Positions 15,624 to 25,440 are shown, counted from the first letter of the stretch. The stretch: 58,643 nt of DNA from Acidobacteriota bacterium (GCA_040752675.1 JBFMGF010000117.1:1-58643), one strand, 5' to 3'. Made by a program: numbers and translations. Notes: generated by a model not told the origin, from the letters alone.

Positions 15624-17858
15624 TTATGAATAATGATTCATATTATCGAGGTAGTCGAGCCCCACTAAGACTTCACGAGGCTTGCTTCCGTCTGCCGGCC
15701 CCACAATTCCGTCGTCTTCCATCATGTCTATGATCCTGGCAGCTCTGGCATAGCCGAGCCTCAGTCTCCTCTGAAGGTGGGATATGGAAGCCTGCCCTTC
15801 TGTCACGACGAGTCTGACGGCTTCCCTGTACAGGGAATCTCTCTCCATGGCGAAATCCGACCTCTCGGAGGCAGCTTCTTCCGCTTCTTCATATCTCAGT
15901 ACACTCTCGTTATAGGTTGGTTGTCCCTGCTTTCTCAGAAAATCTGCGATCTTCTTCGATTCCTGCTCCGTGATGAAACCGCCATGCAGACGCATCAGCC
16001 GCGTGCTGCTGGGAAGAAGGAAGAGCATGTCTCCCATGCCAAGGAGCTGTTCTGCGCCGTTCTGGTCGATGATCGTCCGGGAATCGACCTTCTGCGAAAC
16101 CCTGAAGGCGATCCTCGCCGGGAAGTTGGCCTTGATGATCCCGGTGATGACGTCGACGGAGGGACGCTGCGTGGCAAGGATGAGATGAATCCCGACAGCC
16201 CTTGCCATCTGAGCCAGCCTCATGATTGATTCCTCCACATCGATGGAGGAGACCATCATCAGATCGGCGAGCTCATCGATGACGATGACGATGAATGGAA
16301 GCGGTTTCAATTCTTTTTCCTCGCTGGTCGTCTCATCCTTGATCCTGGCCCATCCCTCCTGCTTCAACTTCTGGTTGAACTGTTCTATGTTTCTGGCGTA
16401 AATCAGGGCGAGCTGCTTGTACCTGTTCTCCATCTCTTTGGTGGCCCATTTCAACGCGACGCTCGCCTGCTTTGGGTCGGTGACAACCGGGATGAGAAGG
16501 TGTGGAATGTCCTGGTAGGTCCCGAGTTCGAGCATCTTCGTATCGATCAATATGAACTTGACCTCCTCCGGAGTTGCCTTGTACAGGATGCTCGTGATCA
16601 TGTTGTTCAGGGCGACACTCTTTCCAGTTCCAGTGGCTCCGGCGATCAGCAGATGGGGCATCTTTTCAAGATCTGCGACATAGGTGTCGCCGTCGATCGT
16701 CTTGCCGATTGCCAGCGTCAGCTTCGATTTGGCGTTCTGGAATTTCTCGGATGAGAGGAGCTCCCTCGGATAGATGATCTCCTTGACGCGATTTGGAACC
16801 TCGATCCCGACCGTAGATTTGCCGGCAATCCTGTCGATCCTGATGGATTCCGCCTTCAGAGCGAGGCATAGGTCGTCAACGAGGCTGGTGATGCGAGCAT
16901 ACTTGATCCCCGCCTCAGGCTTGAATTCAAAGGTTGTGACGACGGGACCGGGATGGATCTGGACGACGCTTCCCGTGACGTCGAACTCCTTAAGCTTGTC
17001 GGCGATGACTTTTGCCTTTTCCATCAGTTCCTTTTCGTCAACCTGGCTCGCCGTGGAGGACGAATTCAGAAGCATTAATGGTGGAGACTGGTATTTATCG
17101 GAATCGCTGAATCTAAGCGGCTGCTGCTTCAGAGCCGGCCTGACAATGGGTGATTTCTTGGGAACAGATACCTCGGGAAGGACATCTCTCTTCCGCTCAT
17201 GAAGCAACGTTTCACGCTCTTCTTCCATCTTCTTCACCTGCTTCTTGATCAGGTCTCTTCGCATCTTTGTCTTGCGGCGGTTTTCCCAGAATCGTAAGTA
17301 GGCGAGCCGGACTCTCCGGAGAACCGCACTCATCCCTTTCGCAACAAGCGATGCAGCCTTAGACAGGGAGAATTGCGTGGAGATCACGATCCCCAGGATG
17401 ATGAGGAGCAGCGAGATGAGCGTGGCGCCGATCCAGTTGAGATAGGGAAGAAGCATGAATGCTATCCTCTCCCCGATGTATCCACCGGGCCGGATAGAAA
17501 CTCCGCGGTAGAGGAACTCTCCAAATAGAAGCGTCAGGAAGGAAGCAAGAAACAGAATCAAAACGATGAATCCTGCCGAAGCGCTGAGATTCCTCCCTGG
17601 TTCCTCCTTTCTGATCAGGTTCCATCCTGCGATGAAGAGGGCAAATGGAATGAGCAGGGAAGAGAAGCCCAAGAATTGAAAGAGGGTCTCGGAGATGTTT
17701 GCGCCAACTCTTCCGAACCAGTTCGAGGGTCTGAGCCTTGCGGATTGATTGTTCCAGGGAGAGGGATCCGAGGGGTTGTAAGTGAGTAGCATGATAAGTA
17801 GAACGATTGCAGCTCCCAGAATGAGAACCCCGGATATCTCTTTCACTCTTTTGTTCAT
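15624..17858 (-). CDS. ftsK: DNA translocase FtsK/SpoIIIE
   Basis: A 744-residue septal DNA pump that clears chromosomes at division and activates dimer resolution. The N-terminus has four TM helices (residues about 10-180). A short charged linker (about 190-270) follows, so this is the compact form and lacks the long linker of E. coli. The motor has Walker A LLIAGATGTGKSVALN, Walker B FIVIVIDELADLMM, and LATQRPSVDVITGIIKANFP. The C-terminal gamma winged helix is present (ASISHLQRRLRLGYARAARI...DDGIVGP). It is the last gene of the minus-strand operon, 19 bp after uppP. Confidence 0.94.
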   Translation of the reverse strand: MNKRVKEISGVLILGAAIVLLIMLLTYNPSDPSPWNNQSARLRPSNWFGRVGANISETLFQFLGFSSLLIPFALFIAGWNLIRKEEPGRNLSASAGFIVLILFLASFLTLLFGEFLYRGVSIRPGGYIGERIAFMLLPYLNWIGATLISLLLIILGIVISTQFSLSKAASLVAKGMSAVLRRVRLAYLRFWENRRKTKMRRDLIKKQVKKMEEERETLLHERKRDVLPEVSVPKKSPIVRPALKQQPLRFSDSDKYQSPPLMLLNSSSTASQVDEKELMEKAKVIADKLKEFDVTGSVVQIHPGPVVTTFEFKPEAGIKYARITSLVDDLCLALKAESIRIDRIAGKSTVGIEVPNRVKEIIYPRELLSSEKFQNAKSKLTLAIGKTIDGDTYVADLEKMPHLLIAGATGTGKSVALNNMITSILYKATPEEVKFILIDTKMLELGTYQDIPHLLIPVVTDPKQASVALKWATKEMENRYKQLALIYARNIEQFNQKLKQEGWARIKDETTSEEKELKPLPFIVIVIDELADLMMVSSIDVEESIMRLAQMARAVGIHLILATQRPSVDVITGIIKANFPARIAFRVSQKVDSRTIIDQNGAEQLLGMGDMLFLLPSSTRLMRLHGGFITEQESKKIADFLRKQGQPTYNESVLRYEEAEEAASERSDFAMERDSLYREAVRLVVTEGQASISHLQRRLRLGYARAARIIDMMEDDGIVGPADGSKPREVLVGLDYLDNMNHYS

Positions 17859-17877
17859 CGATGTGTTCTGCTATGGC

Positions 17878-18690
17878 TCAAATTAAGGCGATGATAATGG
17901 CAAAAGCGCCGGCGGCGAGGCAGTAGAACGAGAAAATGTGGAACTTCTTCACGATGATTATACTCCTCAAGAAGAACAACGAGATGTAACCTACGATGCC
18001 TGCCAGCAGCATTCCTGAAAGATAATTCATCATCGTTCCATTAGAAAAATCGATCTTGATCATTTGCAGGAGGGTGGCTCCCAGTATGGCAGGCATGGAG
18101 ATGAGAAATGAGAACCGGAAAGCTTCCTCACGCTTCCATCCGAGGATGAGCGCCGTCGCGATAGTCAAGCCTGATCGGGATAACCCCGGGATGACTGCCA
18201 GCCCCTGGACAGTCCCGACGATCAGGGCGTCTCTCACCCTGACTTCCCACAGACCGCGTGATGGATTTGAGAATTTCGTCAGAAACAGGGAAAGAGCCGT
18301 GATCCCGAGCATGATCCCAACGAGGATTACGCTATGGAGCATCTCTTCGAAAAGAGGCTCGATCAACAGGCCAATGATACCCGTGGGAATGAGCGAAACA
18401 ACAATCAGAATGAGAATTCTTCTCTCGTACCCTGAGAATATAGAACCCTCAATCCTTGCCTTATAGAAGAAACCTCTGCCGAGGTCAAACAGTTCTCTGC
18501 GGAAGTATATAGCCGTGGCCATGAGGGTTCCAAAGTGCAGAAGTATGTCGAGAGTTGCATTTTCCGTAACCTTGTTGCTCCATCTCTCGAAAAGGGTCTG
18601 CATTATAGCAAGGTGCCCTGAAGAGCTGATCGGAAGGAATTCCGTAAGCCCCTGGATGATGGACAGTATGATGATTTCCAGAAGAGTCAT
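17878..18690 (-). CDS. uppP: Undecaprenyl-diphosphatase UppP/BacA
   Basis: A 270-residue integral membrane enzyme that dephosphorylates undecaprenyl diphosphate, recycling the carrier for peptidoglycan and LPS sugars. Motif 1 is GLTEFLPISSSGHLAI (about 15-30) and motif 2 is VIPGLSRSGLTIATAL (about 161-176), containing the conserved Glu, Ser, His and Arg. About eight TM helices are present. It starts 4 bp after the RNase J stop, so it is co-transcribed. The product supplies the lipid carrier needed by the several GT-C enzymes at the left of the window. Confidence 0.95.
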   Translation of the reverse strand: MTLLEIIILSIIQGLTEFLPISSSGHLAIMQTLFERWSNKVTENATLDILLHFGTLMATAIYFRRELFDLGRGFFYKARIEGSIFSGYERRILILIVVSLIPTGIIGLLIEPLFEEMLHSVILVGIMLGITALSLFLTKFSNPSRGLWEVRVRDALIVGTVQGLAVIPGLSRSGLTIATALILGWKREEAFRFSFLISMPAILGATLLQMIKIDFSNGTMMNYLSGMLLAGIVGYISLFFLRSIIIVKKFHIFSFYCLAAGAFAIIIALI

Positions 18691-18694
18691 GATT

Positions 18695-20356
18695 CTAAAT
18701 CTCGATAACGACGGGGATGATCATGGGTCGTTTCTGCATCTTCTTCTTGATGTGCTTCTTCAGCTCCCTGTAAATCTTCGTTTTGATGACGTGCTTGTCC
18801 TTCCTCTCCTCAGGATTGGAATCGGCGACGGTCTTCAGGATGATCTCCCTTGCCTCATCGAGGAACTCTTCATCCTCCTCCATCTTGACGAAACCCCTCA
18901 GGATGATCTCGGGTTCTGCCTCGATCTCCCCTGTATGCTTGTTCATTGCGATAACGGGAAGGACCACCCCGTCTTCTGAAATATGTTTCCTGTCCTTTAC
19001 GACGACCTCTTCCACTTCCTCGAATTCACGGTCGATGTAGACCATTCCAACCGGGACTTTTCCTGACTTATGGGCTTTTCCGTCCTTGAACTCTACGACA
19101 TCTCCGCTTTCACAGACGAGGATCCTCTCCCGAGGGATCCCCATGCTTCTTGCGAGGGAAGCGTGTGACATGAGCTGCCTGTGCTCACCGTGAATCGGGA
19201 TAAAATACTTCGGCCTAACGAGCTGGAGCATTATTTTTAACTCTTCCTGACAGGGATGACCGGAGACGTGAGCGCCGGGGGTCGTTTCCAGGATGACTTC
19301 GGCTCCCTTCTTGTAGATGTGGTTCAGCAGTCCTGAGATGCTTCTTTCATTCCCGGGGATGATCTTGGCAGAAATGATTACGAGATCTCCTTTCTCGATA
19401 TGGATATCGCGGTGGTCGTCCAGTGCAACTCTCGAGAGAGCAGACATCGGCTCTCCCTGACTGCCCGATATAATCACCATACTCCTCGCGGGGTTGAGGG
19501 ACATGACCTTCCTGTCCTCGCAGAAGAGGCCGTGTGGGATGTTGAGATAGCCGAGCCGGAGAGCTACGTCAGTGGTAGAGACCATGCTCCTTCCGACCAA
19601 GCAGACCTTTCTTCCGGTGCGCTCTGCAATGTCGATTGCCTGCTGGACTCTATGGACGTGACTGGCAAACGTGGTGAAGAAGACTCTCCTTTTTGCGTTC
19701 ATGATCACAGGCTCCAGCGTCTTCCTGACCACCTTCTCGGAGAGGGATATCCCAGGTATCTCCGCATTGGTGCTGTCCGAGAGGAGGGCGAGAACGGAGT
19801 TGGAGCCATACCGGCTGAGAGTCGCTAGATCCGTGGTGATTCCGTCGATCGGCGTCTGGTCCAGCTTGAAATCACCCGTATGTATGATGACCCCTTCGGG
19901 CGTGAAGATGGCTACAGAACAGGAATCGGGAATGCTGTGCGTCGTGCGGATGAATTCGATCCGGAATGGCCCAAGCTCTATCTCATCACCGGATTTTACC
20001 ATGTGAAAATGGACCTTCTTGGCAAGACCGTGCTCTTCCAGCTTATCTTTGAGAAGCCCGAGCGTGAATCGCGTCCCGTAAACGGGAGCCTTCACGATTG
20101 AGGAAAGGAATGGCGCTGCTCCGATATGGTCTTCATGGCCATGGGTAAAGATGATCCCTTTGACCTTATCGGCGTTCTGCTCGATGAAGGAGAGATCGGG
20201 AACGACGATATCAATTCCGAGCAGCTCTTCTCTCGGGAACATTAGCCCGCAATCGACGACGATCATGCTCTCCTTGAACTGAAAAACGGCGATGTTCATG
20301 CCGAACTCTCCCAGTCCCCCGAGAGGTATGAATTTCAACGCCTCGATGATTTTCAT
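18695..20356 (-). CDS. rnj: Ribonuclease J
   Basis: A 553-residue metallo-beta-lactamase/beta-CASP nuclease with 5'-to-3' exonuclease and endonuclease activity in mRNA turnover and rRNA maturation. FIPLGGLGEFGMNIAVFQ starts the fold. IIFTHGHEDHIGAAPFL is the HxHxDH zinc motif (about 72-88). LLSDSTNAEIPG and SGSQGEPMSALSRVA are beta-CASP motifs, and HVSGHPCQEELKIML and PIHGEHRQL are late metal and RNA contacts. Length equals the usual single-RNase-J type. It lies in an operon with chemosensory genes and rsmA, which is an unusual neighbourhood. Confidence 0.95.
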   Translation of the reverse strand: MKIIEALKFIPLGGLGEFGMNIAVFQFKESMIVVDCGLMFPREELLGIDIVVPDLSFIEQNADKVKGIIFTHGHEDHIGAAPFLSSIVKAPVYGTRFTLGLLKDKLEEHGLAKKVHFHMVKSGDEIELGPFRIEFIRTTHSIPDSCSVAIFTPEGVIIHTGDFKLDQTPIDGITTDLATLSRYGSNSVLALLSDSTNAEIPGISLSEKVVRKTLEPVIMNAKRRVFFTTFASHVHRVQQAIDIAERTGRKVCLVGRSMVSTTDVALRLGYLNIPHGLFCEDRKVMSLNPARSMVIISGSQGEPMSALSRVALDDHRDIHIEKGDLVIISAKIIPGNERSISGLLNHIYKKGAEVILETTPGAHVSGHPCQEELKIMLQLVRPKYFIPIHGEHRQLMSHASLARSMGIPRERILVCESGDVVEFKDGKAHKSGKVPVGMVYIDREFEEVEEVVVKDRKHISEDGVVLPVIAMNKHTGEIEAEPEIILRGFVKMEEDEEFLDEAREIILKTVADSNPEERKDKHVIKTKIYRELKKHIKKKMQKRPMIIPVVIEI

Positions 20357-20376
20357 TCGTTTGCTCCGGCTTCAGA

Positions 20377-21207
20377 TTATAGCAAAATGCCACCTGCTTT
20401 CATACTGACGGATCTGGAGATTCTTACGAAATCCTCAGGATCCAGCGTCTCTGCTCTCGATTCAGGATCGAGGCAGCAGCCTTCCAGGATGATGGTGACT
20501 TTTCTATCGTCCACTTTCAGGAAAGAGGAAAGATTATTCCTTATCGTCTTTCTCCTCTTTGAGAAGAGGGCTGATACGATCTGCCTGACTTTTTCCTCTT
20601 CTTCATCCTCGAATCCGGGGCGGTCGAGGAATTTTCCATGGATAACTGTGGAGTGGACTTTCGGAGGAGGGGAAAAGGAACGGGGTGAGAGCTCCATCAC
20701 TCTCCTGATCGTAGATGTCAAAGAGAAGAGGACAGAGAGGGGAGAATAATTTCTGGATTTGGGCCGGGAGAGGACTCTGTCCGCTACTTCTTTTTGGAGC
20801 ATCAGAAGGAAGTCCCTGATCCAGAGCCTCTCTGATATGATTTTCATCAGGACAGGCTTGGAAATGCTGTAAGGAAGATTGCCGATTATCCGCAAAACAT
20901 TTTTCTCGGATCCGGGAGGAGCACAGAAATCCTTGAAATCATGTTGAAGGATGTCGGCGTTTATGATGCTGATTTCAGGATTGTCATTGAACATTTCCTC
21001 AAGGAAACGGCTCAGGGAAGGGTCCTTTTCCACGGCATAGAGCCTTGCTCCGCTTTCAGCGAGGAATTTCGTGAGCGCTCCTCTCCCGGGACCTATCTCC
21101 AGAGCGATTTCACCCTCCTTCAGATGGAACTCGCTCGCTATCCTGTGTGCTGCTCTGGAATTGACGAGGAAGTTCTGCCCGAAGCGCTTCGTCTTTCCGG
21201 TGCTCAT
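20377..21207 (-). CDS. rsmA: 16S rRNA (A1518/A1519-N6)-dimethyltransferase RsmA/KsgA
   Basis: A protein of about 276 residues that dimethylates two adenines near the 3' end of 16S rRNA late in small-subunit assembly. Motifs seen: KRFGQNFLVN at the N-terminus, SAM-binding ALEIGPGRGALTKFLAES (about 35-52), acidic YAVEKDPSLSRFL, and catalytic IIGNLPYSISKPVLMKI. ATG at 21207 is preferred because family proteins begin shortly before the GQNFL motif. An upstream TTG at 21222 would abut the cheA stop and add 5 residues. It is translated from the same minus-strand operon as cheA and rnj. Confidence 0.93.
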   Translation of the reverse strand: MSTGKTKRFGQNFLVNSRAAHRIASEFHLKEGEIALEIGPGRGALTKFLAESGARLYAVEKDPSLSRFLEEMFNDNPEISIINADILQHDFKDFCAPPGSEKNVLRIIGNLPYSISKPVLMKIISERLWIRDFLLMLQKEVADRVLSRPKSRNYSPLSVLFSLTSTIRRVMELSPRSFSPPPKVHSTVIHGKFLDRPGFEDEEEEKVRQIVSALFSKRRKTIRNNLSSFLKVDDRKVTIILEGCCLDPESRAETLDPEDFVRISRSVSMKAGGILL

Positions 21208-21222
21208 GCCGTTATCCCGCAA

Positions 21223-23127
21223 TCAGGCTTTAACGACGTTGAAGATGTCGAGTATGAGGGCGATCTTTCCGTCTTCAAGGACAGAGGCGCCCGAATATTC
21301 TCTTAGCTGATCCAGGGGGGATCCGAGAGATCGGACGACGATGCTCTTCCGCTGGATGATCTGGTCCACGGCTAGACCAAGCGTCTTTTCATGTGATTTG
21401 AAGATCAGGAGATGTTTTCGGCGGGAGAACGGCTTTTCGTCGGTCGGCTTGCCGAAGACGAAAGAAAGGTCGAAAACATGGATGATGGAACCATCCTTTC
21501 CGACCAGGGCCTTATCCGAATCGTAGATGACGTCGGATGGGACGATCTCGATCGTCTTCTCGACTTTCGTCACAGGTATGGCAAAGAGGTACTCCCCATC
21601 GCGAGCGATGAAGGCGTTGATGACAACGACAGTCAGGGGGAGTGTGAACTCTATGGAAGTCCCCCCACCGGCTCGCGGACCTATCTTTATCTTTCCACCG
21701 AGATTCTCTATCTTTGTTCGAACGGCGTCGAGGCCCACCCCTCTGCCTGAGACGGCCGTGACCTTTTTTACAGTCGAGAATCCCGGTATCGTGATGAGCA
21801 TGTAGGAACTGGCATCGTTTATGGAATCGTAAGCCTCCTTCGTGATGAAGTTCTCCTGGAGCGCAAGTCTTTTCACCTTTTCAATGTCAATTCCTGCACC
21901 ATCATCCTCGATTGTTATTATAATGGAGTCACTCTGCCTTTTCAGGGAGATGATGATTGAACCTGTCTCGCTCTTCCCGAGCCGTTTTCTGGTCGGAGGA
22001 TCCTCGATCCCATGATCGATGCAGTTTCTTATGAGGTGGTTAATCGGGTCGGATATTTCCTCAAGTATTGAGCGGTCAAGCTCTGTCTCGCTGCCGAAGA
22101 TCTTCAGGGCGATCTTCTTGTTAAGCTTCTTGCTGAGCTCCCTGACCGATTTTTCGAATCTTCGGGAGATGTAAGAGAAGGGAAGCATCCGTATTTTCAT
22201 CACTTCGGCATAGAGATCCTTGATGGTCTTGTCCACCTTCTCCAGTTCATGCTGGGCCACGAGGAGGCCTGTCTTTTCAATCAATTTGGACAGCCGTTCA
22301 TGCTGGATCATGAGCTCCACAAGGTCATCGAGGAAACGATCCAGATGTTCCGTTTTCACCCTCACACTGGAGGGAAGAACAGTCTCATCGGCAGCTTCCC
22401 CGGTAGCCTCCAAGGTCGTCAGAACAGGAGCAACCTTGAATTGCTCTACTTCGGCTATGGAGTGTATGACCTTCTCCAGGGATGCTCTATCCAGCGGCGT
22501 CCGGACCCTTGCCAGGAGTTTTCCTTCGAAGGAACCTTTCTTCAATTCTTCAAGTTCGGGAACCATCTGAAGGACCTCTCCCTCTTCCGTGAGTTTTTTG
22601 TAGGCAAGGATTGCGCGCGCAGAGAGGAGGGGTGCATCCTTTGAGAAATAAATCTCAATGTCATAGGTGGCGCCTGAGAAGGTTTTTGCAGGAGCTTTTT
22701 CGGATGGCGTCTTCCTGGTCTCTTTAATCTCCCTCTTCTGTATTACTTCATTCAGATGAAGGACGTGAGTAATGGCGGGTTCCGGAGGTTTCTTCGTCTT
22801 TTCGATGGAGTCCAGCATGGAGTATATCTTTTCCGTCGAGTCCATGAGGAGATCGATGAGTTCAGTGCTCAGACTCATCTCCCTGTTCCTGATGAGGTTG
22901 AATATCTCCTCCATGAGCTCGGCCATCTCCACGATTGCTCCGAAACCCATCGAAACGGACATTCCTTTCAAGGAGTGGGCATGGCGGAAGAGCTCGTGGA
23001 TGACAGGAGCGGCATCCCCCTCGCCCGGGAACTTGACGAGACTGCTCTCCATGTTAGAGAGATGCTCCCTAGCCTCTGAGAGATACAGGTCAATGTATTT
23101 TGAAGTATCGAGACCGCTATCCTTCAT
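21223..23127 (-). CDS. cheA: Chemotaxis-type histidine kinase CheA
   Basis: A 634-residue hybrid-free CheA. The Hpt domain (1 to about 110) carries phospho-acceptor His in HAHSLKGMS (about residue 51). A P2-like region is found at about 150-240. The dimerisation helices lie around 265-330 (ELMIQHERLSKLIEKTGLL). The ATPase has HLIRNCIDHGIEDPPTRKR (N box) and TIEDDGAGIDIEKVKRLAL (G1). The C-terminal CheW-like domain covers about 500-634. It phosphorylates the CheY encoded just upstream, with an ATGA start/stop overlap. No cheR, cheB, cheC or cheD is nearby, so adaptation proteins are absent locally. The cluster order matches Dif-type systems, which control surface polysaccharide rather than flagella. 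Confidence 0.93.
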   Translation of the reverse strand: MKDSGLDTSKYIDLYLSEAREHLSNMESSLVKFPGEGDAAPVIHELFRHAHSLKGMSVSMGFGAIVEMAELMEEIFNLIRNREMSLSTELIDLLMDSTEKIYSMLDSIEKTKKPPEPAITHVLHLNEVIQKREIKETRKTPSEKAPAKTFSGATYDIEIYFSKDAPLLSARAILAYKKLTEEGEVLQMVPELEELKKGSFEGKLLARVRTPLDRASLEKVIHSIAEVEQFKVAPVLTTLEATGEAADETVLPSSVRVKTEHLDRFLDDLVELMIQHERLSKLIEKTGLLVAQHELEKVDKTIKDLYAEVMKIRMLPFSYISRRFEKSVRELSKKLNKKIALKIFGSETELDRSILEEISDPINHLIRNCIDHGIEDPPTRKRLGKSETGSIIISLKRQSDSIIITIEDDGAGIDIEKVKRLALQENFITKEAYDSINDASSYMLITIPGFSTVKKVTAVSGRGVGLDAVRTKIENLGGKIKIGPRAGGGTSIEFTLPLTVVVINAFIARDGEYLFAIPVTKVEKTIEIVPSDVIYDSDKALVGKDGSIIHVFDLSFVFGKPTDEKPFSRRKHLLIFKSHEKTLGLAVDQIIQRKSIVVRSLGSPLDQLREYSGASVLEDGKIALILDIFNVVKA

Positions 23128-23498
23128 TTTCCATCCTGGAAGATTCCCTCAAGGATGTTCAGGACTTTCTCTCTGTTGACAGGCTTGACGATAAAATCCC
23201 TTGCGCCGTGGATGATGGATTCGATGACGAGCGATTCCTGTCCAAGGACGCTGCACATGACGACCTTTGCGGATGGATCGATCTCGAAGATCTTTTTCAT
23301 CGCCTCTATTCCATCCATATCGGGCATTACTATATCCATTGTGACAACATCCGGTCTTAGCGTCGTGAACTTCTCGATGGCTTCTCTACCAGTAGCCGCC
23401 TCTCCAGCGACGGAGAAGCCATTTGAATTCTGAATGATCTCTCTCAACATCGTCCTCATGAAAAGAGTATCATCTACGATAAGGACATTTTTCTTCAT
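23124..23498 (-). CDS. cheY: CheY-like response regulator
   Basis: A stand-alone 124-residue receiver domain. The acidic pair is D9-D10 (LIVDDTLFMR), the phospho-acceptor is D55 (DVVTMDIVMPDMDG), the conserved Ser is S83 (VVMCSVLGQ), and the Lys is K105 (DFIVKPVN). No output domain is attached, so it acts by protein contact. It is placed between cheW and cheA, overlapping cheA by 4 bp. The output target is unknown: a flagellar switch or, as in Dif systems, an exopolysaccharide pathway. Confidence 0.93.
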   Translation of the reverse strand: MKKNVLIVDDTLFMRTMLREIIQNSNGFSVAGEAATGREAIEKFTTLRPDVVTMDIVMPDMDGIEAMKKIFEIDPSAKVVMCSVLGQESLVIESIIHGARDFIVKPVNREKVLNILEGIFQDGK

Positions 23499-23501
23499 CG
23501 C

Positions 23502-23969
23502 TTACTCCGGGTCTGACCTGTGGATCTTAAAGGATTCAAGAACCTTTGTCTCACAGTATTTGATTATTCTATCGGAATCAAGCAATATGACGGACTCAGT
23601 CCCCAGTCTGGCAGGGGTTCCTGGCATTGTCCTTTTGCAGTCATCCTTTCCTTTTTCTTCTTCAAGCGGAATGGGTTCGCCATCCAGAATGTCGAATTCT
23701 GAGTAAACCGTGAGTGCCAGATGACTGCGCGGCGGAGCGAGGATGACGGCATAGAATGGGATTGTCCCGGTGGGGTCCCTCTTAAAAATGGTCGCAAGTT
23801 CAATAAGTGTGAGGATCCTTCCTCCTGCTTCGGAGATCCCCTTGATCTCCGGAGGAGCCTTAGGGACCTTCTGATATTCTTTTATAGAAGTGATTTCGTG
23901 GATAGCGCTGAGGTTGATGCAGCATCCCTGATCGCCGATTGAAAATTTTAAAAAGGAGGATGCAGACAT
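23502..23969 (-). CDS. cheW: CheW-like coupling protein
   Basis: A 155-residue single CheW domain that links the receptor to CheA. It reads FSIGDQGCCINLSAIHEITS at the start, then KVPKAPPEIKGISEAGGRILTL, the conserved region following strand 3. Most CheW proteins have N-h-R-G-x-h-h-P-V-h-D-L there, and here GRILTLIELATIF keeps that hydrophobic pattern. It starts 1 bp after the receptor stop and ends 3 bp before cheY. CheW function is supported by the domain and context, but the sequence is divergent. Confidence 0.8.
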   Translation of the reverse strand: MSASSFLKFSIGDQGCCINLSAIHEITSIKEYQKVPKAPPEIKGISEAGGRILTLIELATIFKRDPTGTIPFYAVILAPPRSHLALTVYSEFDILDGEPIPLEEEKGKDDCKRTMPGTPARLGTESVILLDSDRIIKYCETKVLESFKIHRSDPE

Positions 23970-23970
23970 A

Positions 23971-25209
23971 TTACCCGATCCTGAAGATTGAAATGAGGTC
24001 TTTCAGTTGATCCGATGTTCTGATCAGCTTGCTCGCAGAATTGGACAGCTCCTTCATGGAGACATGCTGCTCGTCGACTGCCCGGGATGCTTCCCTTGCT
24101 CCTCTGGCATTGCTCTCGGCAATCCTTGCAATCTCATCGATTGCTTTCACAAGGGATTCAGACCCTTTTACCTGCTTTTCGGCGGCAATTGTTATCTCCT
24201 GCATTTTTCCCGACGTGGAGTGAACGGCCTGGATGATGTCATCCAGTGAACGCCCTGCGGATAAGACTACGTTTCTTCCATCGATCGCTGCCTTTACCGT
24301 TGCATCCATGACATTCATCACGGCGGCTGATTCGCTGTTGATCTCCTGGACTATTTTCGAGATCTGCTCTGCGAATCTCCGGACGTTCTCTGCAAGTTTT
24401 CTGATCTCCTCGGCCACAACGCTGAAGCCTTTTCCTTCCTCCCCAGCTTTTGCAGCCTCTATCGTAGCGTTCAGGGCAAGGAGGTGCGTCTGCTGTGAAA
24501 TCGAGGTGATGAATTCGACTATCTTGTTGATCTCGAGAGCCCTCGTCCGGAAGCCTTCGACAATCTGGAAAGCCCTCTCGATGCTCTTGCTGGCGTCATT
24601 GATCTTATCGATGGCAAGACGGGCATAATCTCCTCCCTGCCTTGCATTCTCTGCGGCACGGGAGGCGTAAGAGAATGTGAGCCTTGCCTTTTCGGATATC
24701 TCTTCCGTGGAGAGGGCCATGTCCCTGATGATCTCCGACGTCCTCTTCACCATCTCTGCCTGGGAAATAGTGCCGCTGGCGATTGTTTCGGATGTCTCTG
24801 AGATCTCTTCAGCGGTGGCGTTCATCTCGTCGGCGGCGGTGGAAAGAGTCCTGGCCATGTCGTAGATTTCGCCGGAGGTCGACTGAACCTCCTGTATGAC
24901 GTTCAGGAGGCTGTTCAGCATCTTGTTGAAGGAGGTTGCCAGTTCCCCGATCTCATCCTCGCTCTTTATGTTCGCCTTGACTGTCAGATCTCCCTCGCTT
25001 AAGACCGAGGCCGTTTTGGTCAGTTCCTTCAGGTTTTTGGTCAGGTAGGATGAGAGAAATATGGCGGCGAACCCTCCAATGGCGATAGCGGACATGGCAA
25101 CGATGATGTCATGCCTGAGGGAAGGTTTTATCGTCATGGTGACGAGAACATTGGTGATATAGATAGCCGTGACGACGAGGATGAAACTTAAACCAAGTTT
25201 GAGTTTCAT
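23971..25209 (-). CDS. Methyl-accepting chemotaxis protein with almost no extracytoplasmic domain
   Basis: A 412-residue receptor. Two TM helices (residues about 4-27 and 36-56) are separated by only about eight residues (TIKPSLRH), so there is no room for a periplasmic ligand-binding domain. A HAMP domain follows ([20 protein letters not shown]...[12 protein letters not shown], about 55-110), then the coiled-coil signalling hairpin with tip [20 protein letters not shown]. Start ATG 25209 is behind AAGGAG. It is the first gene of the chemosensory operon. This architecture resembles Myxococcus DifA, which senses through partner proteins. Confidence 0.92.
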   Translation of the reverse strand: MKLKLGLSFILVVTAIYITNVLVTMTIKPSLRHDIIVAMSAIAIGGFAAIFLSSYLTKNLKELTKTASVLSEGDLTVKANIKSEDEIGELATSFNKMLNSLLNVIQEVQSTSGEIYDMARTLSTAADEMNATAEEISETSETIASGTISQAEMVKRTSEIIRDMALSTEEISEKARLTFSYASRAAENARQGGDYARLAIDKINDASKSIERAFQIVEGFRTRALEINKIVEFITSISQQTHLLALNATIEAAKAGEEGKGFSVVAEEIRKLAENVRRFAEQISKIVQEINSESAAVMNVMDATVKAAIDGRNVVLSAGRSLDDIIQAVHSTSGKMQEITIAAEKQVKGSESLVKAIDEIARIAESNARGAREASRAVDEQHVSMKELSNSASKLIRTSDQLKDLISIFRIG

Positions 25210-25305
25210 TCAATCTCCTTTGATGTCGGAGTGGGGCTCGATGATGTAACGACGATTCAGTACTCCGGAAGAAATTGAAGCTTCAAAGCCTTCAAAACGA
25301 AATTT

Positions 25306-25335
25306 ATGATACATCATGTGAACAATATTAGTCAA
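25306..25335 (-). promoter_or_regulatory. Promoter of the chemosensory-rsmA-rnj-uppP-ftsK operon
   Basis: On the minus strand TTGACT (25330-25335) and TATCAT (25306-25311) are 18 bp apart, leaving a leader of about 90 nt before the receptor ATG at 25209. Genes downstream are spaced by 20 bp or less, so the whole set to ftsK may be one transcript. Confidence 0.55.
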
Positions 25336-25440
25336 TTCCCTGCGCCTTTTCTTGGCAACCAAACCTGATCCATACATTCCGCTGTTTTCGAAGAGTGTTA
25401 CTCGGGAACATATTCTTGCTTTTTTGAGGAGGTTTGAATT

